A stretch of DNA of 22,402 nucleotides. Source: a virus. Location of the stretch: positions 1 through 22,402 of the IMG/VR virus record IMGVR_UViG_3300037189_006242. One strand, written 5' to 3'. Both the position numbers and the translations under genes were made by a program. The notes below the pieces were generated by a model. That model was not told the origin of the DNA, ran no database searches, and saw nothing but the letters and a program-made list of their open reading frames with translations. This document shows positions 1 to 7,443 of the stretch, piece by piece; position 1 is the first letter of the stretch; each line of letters opens with the position of its first letter.

Positions 1-366
1 CATCCTTCAGCAGTTTGGGTTCGTGAAAACTCTGCTAACTACAATTGGTTGTATGATCATCTTTTGGCTCTTGGTCGTGAGTATACCCATCGTTATGGTC
101 GTACTCACCTTACTATTGATAAGCTAAAAGATATTCTCAAGGATGCCCCTGAGAATATCGAGCAAAGCAATGTAATGACTAAGATGCCATCGTGCATGGA
201 CAAGCAATACATTGTAAGCTTAGACCCAATTATCAACTATCGCAACTATTACAATTACGGCAAGACTGACTTGCTTCGCTGGTCTAATCGACCGCCGCCG
301 CAATGGATTGACGGCACAGTTATCATGACCGATGGTAAGAAGCAGATATATACTATACAGAGGTAA
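1..366 (+). CDS. conserved phage protein, 5'-truncated
   Basis: The reading frame is open from the first base of the window to a TAA at 364-366, so the N-terminus lies upstream. A TTG at 49 is an internal codon, not a convincing start, because the frame upstream already carries a plausible conserved stretch (HPSAVWVRENSANYNWLYDH). The pattern of an HPxxxWVRxSxxNYxWL segment, then EYTxRYGxTH, and a C-terminal RAYY/RW-type region resembles a conserved protein of unknown function in T4-like marine phages (from memory, not searched). No catalytic motif is identified. It ends 3 bases before the next ATG, suggesting the same operon. Confidence 0.8.
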   Translation, partial: HPSAVWVRENSANYNWLYDHLLALGREYTHRYGRTHLTIDKLKDILKDAPENIEQSNVMTKMPSCMDKQYIVSLDPIINYRNYYNYGKTDLLRWSNRPPPQWIDGTVIMTDGKKQIYTIQR

Positions 367-369
367 AAT

Positions 370-789
370 ATGTTTGATAAAATTAAAAAGTGGCTTAATC
401 CTGCCCCAGATATTATTCCAGAGCCGGCTGCTCCCGAAGTAAAGAAGGCACCTAAGAAGAAAGAACTAAGTCCTAAAGAAAAGGCAACAGCAGCGGGTGA
501 ACCGTATGTTGATATTCTAAGTGTTGAACTTGATCCTGCCGATATCAACAATGGCTCATTTGAACTTGACTGGAATGATAAGTTTGTTGCAAATCTAATT
601 AAACAAGGTTACAAGATTCGCCCCGATGACACTGATGCACAGATTGTTGATCGCTGGTTCCAAACTGTATGCCGCAACATTGCACTTGAAGTGTATGAGC
701 AACAGCAAGCCGATCCAGATAATCGTGAATCAGATATGCGTGTTATTCAGCAGCGTGATTTAGGTGGCGGATTTACGGAAGTTAGTTAA
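370..789 (+). CDS. conserved hypothetical phage protein, 139 aa
   Basis: The N-terminal 45 residues are Pro/Lys/Ala-rich and probably disordered. The folded part from about residue 46 contains GEPYVDILSVELDP, FELDWNDKFV and a VDRWFQTVCRNIALEVYEQQ helix. This composition resembles a small conserved protein of T4-like cyanophages and related phages (recollection only). The function is unknown and no motif is recognised. It begins 3 bases after the upstream stop and ends 5 bases before the methyltransferase ATG, so the three are probably co-transcribed. Confidence 0.8.
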   Translation: MFDKIKKWLNPAPDIIPEPAAPEVKKAPKKKELSPKEKATAAGEPYVDILSVELDPADINNGSFELDWNDKFVANLIKQGYKIRPDDTDAQIVDRWFQTVCRNIALEVYEQQQADPDNRESDMRVIQQRDLGGGFTEVS

Positions 790-794
790 ACACT

Positions 795-1844
795 ATGCCT
801 AAGAATAAGAATAAAAAATACCAAATTACTCATTTAGGCAAGACTCTAAACACTGACCATTGGTATGATTTGCCAGAAGATAAGTGCTTACAATTGAAGG
901 ATGAGTATTATCAAAAGCCAGATTTTGATTTAGTTAAGAAAAATCTAGAATCAGTATATAATGGCGGTACTGTTATAAGCACTATTAATAGCTATTATGT
1001 AAAAGACCTTATGGCTAAAGTAAAGCTAGAGTCTCCGCGATGGTCTATTGAACAAGTTTTTGAATCTATCGACTTGATACGATACTTTTGGAGTAGGGTG
1101 CTTTCTAGCGACAAAGTATATCCAAAGACCGATTCTGATATAAAGAACTTTGAAGCTGCCCTGCGACTTAGCGGTGGCGGCGTTGCCATGAAGCCTTCTA
1201 ATTACCCTATCAAATCCGTAGATGAAGTATTATCTAAGTACAACATTAATGACAAATACTATGATTTTTCGTGTGGCTGGGGCGTAAGGTTGCTCTCGGC
1301 AATGAGAAATCGGGTTGAGTATTATGGCACTGACCCTAATAACCTACTAGTAGACAGACTTAGGCAGATGGCTACGGACTACAACACGGTAAATGGTACA
1401 TCTGCATCGTATGACATTAGGTGTCACGGTTCCGAAACATTCGTTCCAGAATGGGAAAACACTATCGGAGTAGCCTTTAGTAGTCCTCCGTATTTCAATC
1501 TTGAAGACTATGGTGTTGGTAATCAGTCATACAAGCCCGGAACTTCTTATCAAGAGTGGCTAGATAACTATCTACGACCCACGATAGAAAACATCAAGAA
1601 ATACTTAGTCGATGATGGCAAGATGCTCGTTAACATTAAGGATTTCTTAGATTACAAGTTATGCGCTGATACTAGAGCCATTGCAGAAAGCTTAGGGTTC
1701 CATTACGTAGAAACACTTACGTTGAAGAACATAACTAGACCAAGTGCTAAAGTGGACTTGAACACTGATGAAGGCATCATGGTGTTCTCAAAGAATCCTG
1801 TACAGCCGGTAGTAGTCCCTGAAAGTTTATTCACGTTTGGATAA
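795..1844 (+). CDS. putative DNA N4/N6-type methyltransferase
   Basis: This 349-aa protein shows the hallmarks of an AdoMet-dependent amino-methyltransferase. Residues 157-163 (DFSCGWG) match motif I, the AdoMet-binding D-x-F-x-G-x-G-like loop. GTD at 178-180 fits the acidic end of beta-strand 2. SSPPY at 229-233 fits catalytic motif IV ([DNS]PP[YF]). The roughly 150 residues before motif I have no recognised domain and could give target recognition. The likely reaction is methylation of adenine N6 or cytosine N4 in DNA, but the motif IV serine variant leaves the target open. No partner restriction enzyme is adjacent. The start has no good Shine-Dalgarno, so translation may be coupled to the upstream gene. 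Next downstream is a strong promoter. Confidence 0.75.
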   Translation: MPKNKNKKYQITHLGKTLNTDHWYDLPEDKCLQLKDEYYQKPDFDLVKKNLESVYNGGTVISTINSYYVKDLMAKVKLESPRWSIEQVFESIDLIRYFWSRVLSSDKVYPKTDSDIKNFEAALRLSGGGVAMKPSNYPIKSVDEVLSKYNINDKYYDFSCGWGVRLLSAMRNRVEYYGTDPNNLLVDRLRQMATDYNTVNGTSASYDIRCHGSETFVPEWENTIGVAFSSPPYFNLEDYGVGNQSYKPGTSYQEWLDNYLRPTIENIKKYLVDDGKMLVNIKDFLDYKLCADTRAIAESLGFHYVETLTLKNITRPSAKVDLNTDEGIMVFSKNPVQPVVVPESLFTFG

Positions 1845-1850
1845 TTTTGG

Positions 1851-1879
1851 TTGACATTCGGGCAAAATAGTAGTATATT
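1851..1879 (+). promoter_or_regulatory. sigma70-type promoter, TTGACA-N17-TATATT
   Basis: TTGACA at 1851-1856, a 17-base spacer and TATATT at 1874-1879 give near-consensus spacing. The predicted start is near 1886, leaving about 28 bases of leader with an AGGAA ribosome site before the ATG at 1915. A short dyad, AGTAT (1872-1876) and ATACT (1884-1888), brackets the -10. Confidence 0.85.
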
Positions 1880-1914
1880 AAGGATACTGATTAATAATAC
1901 ACAGGAATTTTTAT

Positions 1915-3180
1915 ATGACTAGTAAAGCTATTTTCCCTATCACGTTCAACGTGGTTACTCGTAACCCGCATGATCGCCCTATCAATAACATTTTAGAACG
2001 TGAGGAAGGTGAATACTCACAAATCTCTATTTCTGAGTTAGTTGATAAAGTTGATACTGGGAGTAACATTGAATTTAATTCTGCGTTGACTCGCTATCAA
2101 ACACTGAGTATTATGTTTGATCCTGCTAACTTTCCTACAGCTAAGATGGTACCGTTAGGTCTTCTTGCGAGTGATGAAGACATTCAACGTGAATTGGATG
2201 TGCCACATGCCACCAATATTTACGCCTACTTTGACGAAGAACGTGTTCAAGCTATCCAGGCTGTTAAAACTCCTGGCAAAGAAGAATATACGATGGTTAA
2301 TGGACAACATACTGCGACTGGTGTGGCACTAATTGTAGCCTCAGGTCGTATGAAAGGATGGAAGGCAAAAGATTGGAAAAAGTTTCCAATGCTTGTTTCA
2401 TACATTGAGACCACTGACCGCAGTAAGGCTCGTGAAACTTTTGCCTTGCTGAACGGTGAAATGTCAAAAGAAATTACAACCTTTGATCACTGGAAGCAGC
2501 ACTATCTTTCTGTTCGTCTTGACAAGAGCGGAAATCCTAAGTATTTGCACACTGCAAAATTGATTCAGATTCTAAAGGATAACGGATGTACTCCTCTTCC
2601 TGAAGGACATGATGATATCGGACAGCCAGGCGCACTCACACATATAAATGCTGTTGAAACTGCTGCTAAAAACGGAAACTACGATAAGCTTAAGTTCATT
2701 ATGAGCAGCCGAAATAAGTTTTGGAACAATTTGCCTGTTGATAATACTGAATTCGGTTTCTACGGTAGCTTGTTTGATATTACCGAAGATGAGAACATTC
2801 TTCGTAATACCGCAGAGTGGAACGCCTTTATGACGGATCTTCACGCTGTTGTTCAAACCGTATTTCGCGGCATGCCTAAGTTGAAGAATAGTGTCACTAA
2901 AGCATACAAGAAGTATCGCTATGATCAATTTCTAGATAAGAACGCAAACGTTCCTTTCAATGTAACATTATATGTTGCATTTAAAATCTACAAGATGCTC
3001 GGCGGAACGTTTGCAATTCCGGTGCTTGAAAATCTCTATGTCAACAAGAGTGTTGATGTTACACATTATCTTGACGCTTCTGAAATTACATACATCAACA
3101 CTTTGGTTCCTGCAAAGAAGAAGATTAAGGGTAAAATTGTCGTGATGCCAAAGAAAACTGTTAACAAGAAAGCAGCATAA
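1915..3180 (+). CDS. ParB/DGQHR-like domain protein, 421 aa
   Basis: Residues 124-137 contain EYTMVNGQHTATG, resembling the DGQHR signature of DGQHR/DndB-type and ParB/sulfiredoxin-fold proteins. A later ETFALLNGEMSKEITTFDHW segment resembles the F-x2-L/I-N-x(4-6)-K element that follows in those families. The C-terminal half is unrecognised and the last 20 residues are Lys-rich, which would suit nucleic-acid binding. In DndB-type proteins this fold is linked to DNA-modification control and in ParB to CTP and DNA binding; neither activity can be assigned here. It has its own strong promoter and sits directly after the methyltransferase. It is followed two bases later by a GIY-YIG-like gene. 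Confidence 0.6.
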   Translation: MTSKAIFPITFNVVTRNPHDRPINNILEREEGEYSQISISELVDKVDTGSNIEFNSALTRYQTLSIMFDPANFPTAKMVPLGLLASDEDIQRELDVPHATNIYAYFDEERVQAIQAVKTPGKEEYTMVNGQHTATGVALIVASGRMKGWKAKDWKKFPMLVSYIETTDRSKARETFALLNGEMSKEITTFDHWKQHYLSVRLDKSGNPKYLHTAKLIQILKDNGCTPLPEGHDDIGQPGALTHINAVETAAKNGNYDKLKFIMSSRNKFWNNLPVDNTEFGFYGSLFDITEDENILRNTAEWNAFMTDLHAVVQTVFRGMPKLKNSVTKAYKKYRYDQFLDKNANVPFNVTLYVAFKIYKMLGGTFAIPVLENLYVNKSVDVTHYLDASEITYINTLVPAKKKIKGKIVVMPKKTVNKKAA

Positions 3181-3181
3181 A

Positions 3182-3601
3182 ATGTTGAACAATTTTTTCT
3201 ACATTATGCAGCACACTCACAATAATAAAGTAGGTTTCGGCATTACTGGTAATGTCAGTAGCCGAATCTACGATTATATTGCCGGTTCCGCAGAATTACA
3301 GTCATTCAAGTATCTCTATTACGGCCCAAAGCCTGATATCGTAGAACTTGAAAAGAAACTAAAGAACGAGTGGAAACGATATATGTGGTCTATATTTAAG
3401 GGTAACAAGTGGTCACTTGAAATTCTTGATCCAGTACACGGGCTAACTACCGAAGATGTAAAGATTTGGATAGAACAAAACATTAGTGACCTCGGATTAC
3501 CCATCAAGTTGGTCAAGGATGAATGGCTCCCTTATCAAGGTGACAAACGGGTTACCCGAAAGTATATCGATTTAAATCCAGATATGTATCTTAAGGCTTG
3601 A
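3182..3601 (+). CDS. GIY-YIG-superfamily nuclease-like protein
   Basis: The 139-aa protein opens with FYIM (residues 6-9) and VGFGITGNVSSR (17-28). These correspond to the GIY and YIG strands and the following Arg of the T5orf172/MUG113-like branch of the GIY-YIG superfamily. A helix IVELEKKLKNEW (53-64) offers the conserved Glu, and GNKWSLEIL (74-82) fits the terminal strand with its conserved Asn. The predicted role is a metal-dependent DNA nuclease, either a solitary mobile-type endonuclease or a domesticated one. Its TGA stop lies inside the -35 box of the next promoter. Catalytic competence is inferred from motifs only. Confidence 0.6.
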   Translation: MLNNFFYIMQHTHNNKVGFGITGNVSSRIYDYIAGSAELQSFKYLYYGPKPDIVELEKKLKNEWKRYMWSIFKGNKWSLEILDPVHGLTTEDVKIWIEQNISDLGLPIKLVKDEWLPYQGDKRVTRKYIDLNPDMYLKA

Positions 3602-3626
3602 CAACTGCTAATATATAGTGTAATAT
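3598..3626 (+). promoter_or_regulatory. sigma70-type promoter with AT-rich dyad at -10
   Basis: TTGACA at 3598-3603, a 17-base spacer and TAATAT at 3621-3626. The -35 includes the TGA stop of the upstream gene. A perfect 8-bp inverted repeat, TAATATAT (3621-3628) and ATATATTA (3631-3638), starts at the -10 and crosses the predicted start point. It drives the exonuclease operon beginning at 3655. Confidence 0.85.
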
Positions 3627-3654
3627 ATGTATATATTAACAGAGAAAGTACCAC

Positions 3655-4656
3655 ATGAAATACGCATTGATTGACACAGCTAATACTTTCTTCCGCGCTC
3701 GGCATGTTGCTAATCGCAATACCGACACATGGGAGAAGATTGGCATGGCTATGCATCTTACTATGTCTAGCGTAAATCAAGTTCAACGCATGTTTGGCGT
3801 AGATCATGTGGTATTCTGTCTTGAGGGGCGTAGTTGGCGCAAAGACTTTTATCAACCATACAAGGCTAATCGTAAGCTTGATGAGAGTGCGATGACCGAG
3901 CGTGAAGTAGAAGAAAACAAGATGTTTTGGGAAACGTATGAAGCGTTTACTACGTTCCTGCGTGAGAAGACTAACACTAGCGTATTGCGTGTCCCCAACG
4001 CAGAAGCAGACGATATCATTGCTCGGTTCGTTGCATTGCATCCCGATGATGAGCATTTCATCATTTCGTCTGATACTGACTTTGTACAGTTGATTTCAGA
4101 GAACGTACATCAGTATAATGGTGTTGCTGGTCAGTTGATTAAGCTTGACGGTTACTTCAATGACCGCGGTAAGCCTGTCAAGGATAAGAAGACAGGTGAA
4201 CACAAGTTGCTTGAGGACCCAGAGTATCTGTTGTTCAAGAAGATTATTCGCGGTGACGCTACTGACAATGTATTCAGTGCTTATCCCGGTGTGCGTGAGA
4301 AGGGCAGTAAGAATAGCGTAGGCATTCGTGAAGCATTTGACGACCGTGAAAAGCAAGGCTTCAAGTGGAATAACATGATGCTGCAACGCTGGGTAGACCA
4401 TGATGACGTTGAACATCGTGTTAGGGATGATTATGAACGTAATCGCACATTGATTGACCTTACAGCACAGCCCGAAGATATTAAGGAAGCAGTAGATAAC
4501 GTAATCAAGAATGATGTTCGGGTCACTGCTACTCCTAGCGTAGGCATTCACTTTATGAAGTTCTGCGGTAAGTATGAACTCACTCGCCTTAGTGAGCAGG
4601 GTGAAGCTTACGCAAAGTGGCTCAATTCTCCCTATAAGGGTGTACTCAATGGCTAA
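3655..4656 (+). CDS. 5'-3' exonuclease / flap endonuclease (T4 RNase H-like)
   Basis: This 333-aa protein matches the PIN/FEN nuclease family that removes RNA primers and 5' flaps during lagging-strand synthesis. Visible acidic metal-binding sites are ALIDTANTFFR with D7, FCLEGRSWRKDFYQPYKANRK starting near residue 54, AEADDIIAR with E117, D119 and D120, SSDTDF with D140 and D142, and RGDATDNV with D201 and D204, which precedes the helix-hairpin-like PGVREKG segment. The usual Asp in the second motif is Glu57, a conservative change. Length and domain order fit T4 rnh and related phage exonucleases. It has its own promoter and overlaps the next gene by 8 bases. It works with the ligase encoded 4.6 kb downstream in Okazaki-fragment processing. 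Confidence 0.9.
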   Translation: MKYALIDTANTFFRARHVANRNTDTWEKIGMAMHLTMSSVNQVQRMFGVDHVVFCLEGRSWRKDFYQPYKANRKLDESAMTEREVEENKMFWETYEAFTTFLREKTNTSVLRVPNAEADDIIARFVALHPDDEHFIISSDTDFVQLISENVHQYNGVAGQLIKLDGYFNDRGKPVKDKKTGEHKLLEDPEYLLFKKIIRGDATDNVFSAYPGVREKGSKNSVGIREAFDDREKQGFKWNNMMLQRWVDHDDVEHRVRDDYERNRTLIDLTAQPEDIKEAVDNVIKNDVRVTATPSVGIHFMKFCGKYELTRLSEQGEAYAKWLNSPYKGVLNG

Positions 4657-4948
4657 AGAACTTTTTTCGTGCAAAGATTGTAAGCACTCTACTATGTCTA
4701 TAGTTGACAGGATTTTCACGTTAAATGGTCTCGTAGCAGTATATGATACTAACTACAAATGCTCCAAATTTCCTGAGGCAAAAACAGTAGTTGATGATAT
4801 AGTTCTTGGTCCAATGAAAGTAAAGGCTAAGCTGCCGTATTGTAGCATTGCTCGGCGACACGGGCAATGCGGCCTAGATGGGAAGTATTGGCAACCTAAG
4901 CATAAGAAAGATTTATTTAAAATGTTAACAAAGGAAACATATGACTGA
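4649..4948 (+). CDS. small Cys-rich, probably zinc-binding protein
   Basis: The ATG at 4649 overlaps the exonuclease stop by 8 bases, giving a 99-aa protein; a longer frame upstream lies wholly inside the exonuclease gene. Cysteines at residues 8, 11, 38, 65 and 74 form a C-x2-C followed by single cysteines, with a C-terminal CGLDGKYWQPK segment. This arrangement is common in short phage proteins with a zinc-ribbon-like fold. The function is unknown. The next gene starts 8 bases before this one ends. Confidence 0.75.
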   Translation: MAKELFSCKDCKHSTMSIVDRIFTLNGLVAVYDTNYKCSKFPEAKTVVDDIVLGPMKVKAKLPYCSIARRHGQCGLDGKYWQPKHKKDLFKMLTKETYD

Positions 4949-5408
4949 ACTAGTCGCAAAGCCAATCGTCAAGAACCAATTTTGGATCGTCACTGATGGT
5001 GAGAAAAAGGTTGGTAATATTGAAGCTAACAATGCTGGATACGGGGTGCAGTTGAATGGCACCTTCCTTCAGTTCAATAACACCGAAGAACTTAAAAAGC
5101 AGACACAGATTAAGTTTGCAAACTTAAAACAAACATCTAAAGTTCCGATTCCGTATCCGGAATACCCTACAACAGCTAGAGTATACAATTCTATCTGTGA
5201 CGTTAAGCGTGGACTGCATTTATACACTAAGACTAAGAAATCAAAGTGTCTTCATGCTGCAGGGTACTTTGTTATGGACCAAAACGGCACCAAAGTGATT
5301 GTTTTTTGTCCTAAATACATCTTTATCCAACGTTATCCGTATGAAGGTCCCTTCAAAACTGAATCGGAAGCTAAAAGTAAGATAAATATCTATGATGATA
5401 CACATTAA
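4941..5408 (+). CDS. conserved hypothetical phage protein, 155 aa
   Basis: The ATG at 4941 lies within the end of the upstream gene, indicating translational coupling. The N-terminus (KNQFWIVTDGEKKVGNIEA) looks like a small beta-sheet domain. The centre has PYPEYPTTARVYNS and the C-terminus FCPKYIFIQRYPYEG. It resembles conserved unknown proteins of T4-like phages by memory. No signal peptide, membrane segment or catalytic motif is visible. Confidence 0.75.
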   Translation: MTELVAKPIVKNQFWIVTDGEKKVGNIEANNAGYGVQLNGTFLQFNNTEELKKQTQIKFANLKQTSKVPIPYPEYPTTARVYNSICDVKRGLHLYTKTKKSKCLHAAGYFVMDQNGTKVIVFCPKYIFIQRYPYEGPFKTESEAKSKINIYDDTH

Positions 5409-5604
5409 ACGCTTCATCGATAAAATGTCATTGGTCGAATCCAAACAGTCGAAAGATGTGGTTTTGCCTATATCCGACGCACGTGGCTTACGTGATGAAG
5501 TGTCCAAACTACTATCAGACTTACACGAGCTATCGAAAACCGATAAAAGTAACGTAAATGACGAAGTTATACAGGTAGAGATTAAAGGCGGCTCGTTTAA
5601 ATGA
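5392..5604 (+). CDS. small conserved helical phage protein, 70 aa
   Basis: It starts at ATGATG 17 bases before the upstream gene ends; the second ATG at 5395 is an equal candidate. The core SKDVVLPISDARGLRDEVSKLLSDLHEL predicts a long amphipathic helix. Similar short proteins with this arrangement recur in T4-like phages (recollection). Function unknown. It overlaps the next start by 4 bases (ATGA). Confidence 0.7.
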   Translation: MMIHIKRFIDKMSLVESKQSKDVVLPISDARGLRDEVSKLLSDLHELSKTDKSNVNDEVIQVEIKGGSFK

Positions 5605-5912
5605 GTAGAACACAACCAAATGTACTAGTAGAGTACGTAGATAAGAAGACCTACAAGTGCGACCAAATTGTCGAGGCTGCTGGTATTTGGGCTGTGTTCT
5701 ATGACGATCAACCAATCAACTTGAAATCTTCGCATTACTTAGCTAATGATGTTGCTCCCAAATACAAGAAAACAAGCTTTTCAAATCCAGGTCATGCTAG
5801 AAATCTGTGCAGAAAATTGAACGCACAATTCAAGACTGATAAGTTTACCGTTGTGTTTATGAACAGCGGTAGAACGGTCTACCCCGATGACTTATCCCAA
5901 GACCAAACTTGA
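5601..5912 (+). CDS. hypothetical protein, 103 aa
   Basis: ATGA coupling with the upstream gene supports the start. The protein is basic and soluble, with an EAAGIWAVFYDDQPINL beta-rich N-terminal part and an RNLCRKLNAQF helix. No family is recognised. The next gene begins 26 bases before its end, so it is part of the exonuclease operon. Confidence 0.7.
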   Translation: MSRTQPNVLVEYVDKKTYKCDQIVEAAGIWAVFYDDQPINLKSSHYLANDVAPKYKKTSFSNPGHARNLCRKLNAQFKTDKFTVVFMNSGRTVYPDDLSQDQT

Positions 5913-6303
5913 AATAGTAAAACTAATACTAAATGAAGCTAAGGACGATCCAGATTTTCCTTGGAAAGACATTGCACCGGATAAGTTAGTATTTGATTGG
6001 TTTGTCACAGGTAGAGTTGGTTCTGGATTACGACTTACTGATGTTGGCATGACTGCATTTGACAAAGCTAAGATAGCTTATTATGACTTCAACTTTACTC
6101 CTCCCAAAGGTACTACCGGGGGAAGTAGTTGGGGAAAGTATACATTGATGCTTGACAAAAAGGTTAAATGTCCGTACTACATCGGCGTTAAACTTCTTGA
6201 CAATGGCAAGAAACAACCGTATATTAAACTATACGACCATAGAATAGCAATGATGATGACACTATACGGAGACTTTCAAAGCTACTTAGATTCGGTTAAA
6301 TAG
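5887..6303 (+). CDS. conserved hypothetical phage protein, 138 aa
   Basis: The ATG lies inside the preceding gene. The sequence has a central FDWFVTGRVGSGLRLTDVG stretch, a Gly-rich turn and a YDFNFTPPKG/KYTLMLDKKVKCPYYIGVK beta-rich second half, all soluble. Similar proteins with KCPYYIGVK and a Tyr-rich C-terminus are known from T4-like phages by memory. Function unknown. It is the last gene of the 3655 operon before a late-promoter box. Confidence 0.7.
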   Translation: MTYPKTKLEIVKLILNEAKDDPDFPWKDIAPDKLVFDWFVTGRVGSGLRLTDVGMTAFDKAKIAYYDFNFTPPKGTTGGSSWGKYTLMLDKKVKCPYYIGVKLLDNGKKQPYIKLYDHRIAMMMTLYGDFQSYLDSVK

Positions 6304-6328
6304 TATTTGTTTTTGTTCGCACTTGCAG

Positions 6329-6336
6329 CATAAATA
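6329..6336 (+). promoter_or_regulatory. T4-type late promoter box (CATAAATA)
   Basis: CATAAATA differs at one position from the T4 late consensus TATAAATA and lies 39 bases before the EF-hand gene ATG. The predicted start is about 6342. A small hairpin begins at the predicted start. Confidence 0.55.
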
Positions 6337-6340
6337 AAAC

Positions 6341-6353
6341 GTAGCAAAGCTAC
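6341..6353 (+). repeat. short hairpin GTAGC-AAA-GCTAC in leader
   Basis: Perfect 5-bp inverted repeat with a 3-base loop at the predicted 5' end of the EF-hand transcript. It could protect the mRNA 5' end, but it is short enough to occur by chance. Confidence 0.4.
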
Positions 6354-6375
6354 ACCACACACAGAGGAAAAAATT

Positions 6376-6624
6376 ATGAAGAATATCGCAATCAGCCTTT
6401 TAGCGGCTCTCACACTATCAACCCCAGCACTTGCTTCTTGGAAGACTGAATTGTTCACCAAGCTTGATGCAGACACTAGCGGGGAAATCACCCTTACTGA
6501 ATTGACTGGCGCAGGTTGCCGCACTCAGCCGAAGTTTTTTGCTTATGCCGATGCAGACCGTAGCAATGGCCTTTCAAAGGTAGAATACTTCGCCAACCGT
6601 GACCTTCTCGGTCGTTGCAACTAA
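6376..6624 (+). CDS. exported EF-hand calcium-binding protein, 82 aa
   Basis: A classic Sec signal peptide (MKN, hydrophobic ISLLAALTLSTPALA) predicts cleavage after residue 20 (ALA|SW). The mature 62 residues hold two EF-hand loops. Residues 31-42 (DADTSGEITLTE) match the canonical D-x-D-x-S-G-x-I-x-x-x-E loop, and 59-70 (DADRSNGLSKVE) is a near-canonical loop with Asn in place of the usual Gly. Cys48 and Cys81 could form a disulfide in the periplasm. The ribosome site is AGAGGAAAA. It is headed by a late box and followed one base later by the phasin-like gene. The likely role is calcium binding in the periplasm or outer envelope; the purpose for a phage is unknown. Horizontal gain from a bacterium is an inference. 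Confidence 0.85.
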   Translation: MKNIAISLLAALTLSTPALASWKTELFTKLDADTSGEITLTELTGAGCRTQPKFFAYADADRSNGLSKVEYFANRDLLGRCN

Positions 6625-6625
6625 A

Positions 6626-6892
6626 ATGCTTAAGATTTTAATTGAAAACACCGCAGAGGCTATCCAAACTTCAAAGAAGATTTTTGTAGATACTTTTGTG
6701 AAGCACGAAGGTCTAGCAAAAAACATGCATGACTTTGTAGATGCTCAACACGAGTATACTAAGAAGGCAATTGATGTTGGTTTTACTACTGCCAGCAATA
6801 TGCATAAGACAGTAACAGATAAGTCGTTTTACACTGAAACTATGAAAAAAATGCAGGATTCTGCACAGTTCATGTTTAAGACACAAAAATAA
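6626..6892 (+). CDS. small phasin-like helical protein, 88 aa
   Basis: The ATG at 6626 is chosen over an upstream GTG inside the EF-hand gene. The sequence is almost entirely amphipathic helix (AIQTSKKIFVDTFVKHEGLA, then DFVDAQHEYTKKAIDVGFTTASNMHK). Its length and heptad-like spacing recall phasin-family or helical-bundle proteins, but no diagnostic motif is present. It starts one base after the EF-hand stop and is probably co-transcribed with it. Confidence 0.7.
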   Translation: MLKILIENTAEAIQTSKKIFVDTFVKHEGLAKNMHDFVDAQHEYTKKAIDVGFTTASNMHKTVTDKSFYTETMKKMQDSAQFMFKTQK

Positions 6893-6904
6893 TGGAGATA
6901 CGAT

Positions 6905-7171
6905 ATGAGTGATAGCAAGATTCCAGGACTTCCTGAAATTAAGTTCAATAAGAATGGATATGAAATCCGTTCTGATATTTTAGGCCTAGCTGAAAAGCTA
7001 GTCATTGAAGAATATAAAGCCAAGTTATTTGGTTGGGAAGTATCGCAGTCAAAAGATGACGAAGGTAAGATTGTTACCAAAGTCTCGGCTCCAGAGTTTC
7101 CTGGTCTTGAAAAGGTCCTTGAGACTGCACAAAAGATGTATGATTTTGTAAATCAGAATCCAAAAAAGTAA
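6905..7171 (+). CDS. conserved small phage protein, 88 aa
   Basis: A GGAG ribosome site precedes the ATG. The sequence IPGLPEIKFNKNGYEIRSDILGLAEKLV, a GWEVSQSKDDEGKIVTKVSAPEFPGLEKVLETA core and a short Lys tail resemble a conserved unknown protein of T4-like cyanophages often found near a helical partner (recollection). No catalytic motif is visible. It closes the 6329 transcription unit just before a promoter. Confidence 0.75.
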   Translation: MSDSKIPGLPEIKFNKNGYEIRSDILGLAEKLVIEEYKAKLFGWEVSQSKDDEGKIVTKVSAPEFPGLEKVLETAQKMYDFVNQNPKK

Positions 7172-7179
7172 AAAAACGG

Positions 7180-7208
7180 TTGACAAAAGGTCTCCTTGGA
7201 GCTATAGT
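7180..7208 (+). promoter_or_regulatory. sigma70-type promoter inside a long dyad
   Basis: TTGACA at 7180-7185, 17-base spacer, TATAGT at 7203-7208. It lies within an imperfect inverted repeat: TCTCCTT (7191-7197) pairs with AAGGAGA (7224-7230), and AGCTATA (7200-7206) with TATAGCT (7214-7220). The right outer arm is the ribosome site of the gene at 7237. The predicted start is near 7215, so mRNA from this promoter lacks the left arm. Confidence 0.85.
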
Positions 7209-7236
7209 GATAATATAGCTTCTAAGGAGATTTTTT

Positions 7237-7443
7237 ATGGGTAACGAAGATTTTGTCAGCTACGTGCTTAGCTTCTATAACGGCATTGATGGCATCTACA
7301 AAGACGTAGACGCTACCTCTGCCGAAGTCGTAGCAGCTACCCGCAAGCTTGAAAAGATGTATCGCAGCAACGGCGAAGAGCCTGTTTATGACAGCATCGA
7401 CCGTGAGCGTGTTCGTGACTTTATCCTAGAGGGGCGCAAGTAA
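7237..7443 (+). CDS. small acidic hypothetical protein, 68 aa
   Basis: Preceded by its own promoter and an AAGGAG ribosome site 6 bases upstream of the ATG. The protein is helical and acidic (MGNEDFVSYVLSFYNGIDG, RKLEKMYRSNGEEP, REKV-like RERVRDFILEGRK). No family is recognised. Its stop overlaps the next ATG as TAATG. Confidence 0.7.
   Translation: MGNEDFVSYVLSFYNGIDGIYKDVDATSAEVVAATRKLEKMYRSNGEEPVYDSIDRERVRDFILEGRK

Noticed and set aside
4096-4719. Long antisense ORF opposite the exonuclease
   Set aside because: It is a shadow of the exonuclease reading frame with no ribosome site or promoter, and its codon pattern mirrors the sense gene.
5381-5388. GATAAATA as a late promoter before the 70-aa gene
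   Set aside because: It lies inside the end of the upstream coding region, only a few bases before the ATG; tight overlap with the operon explains the sequence.
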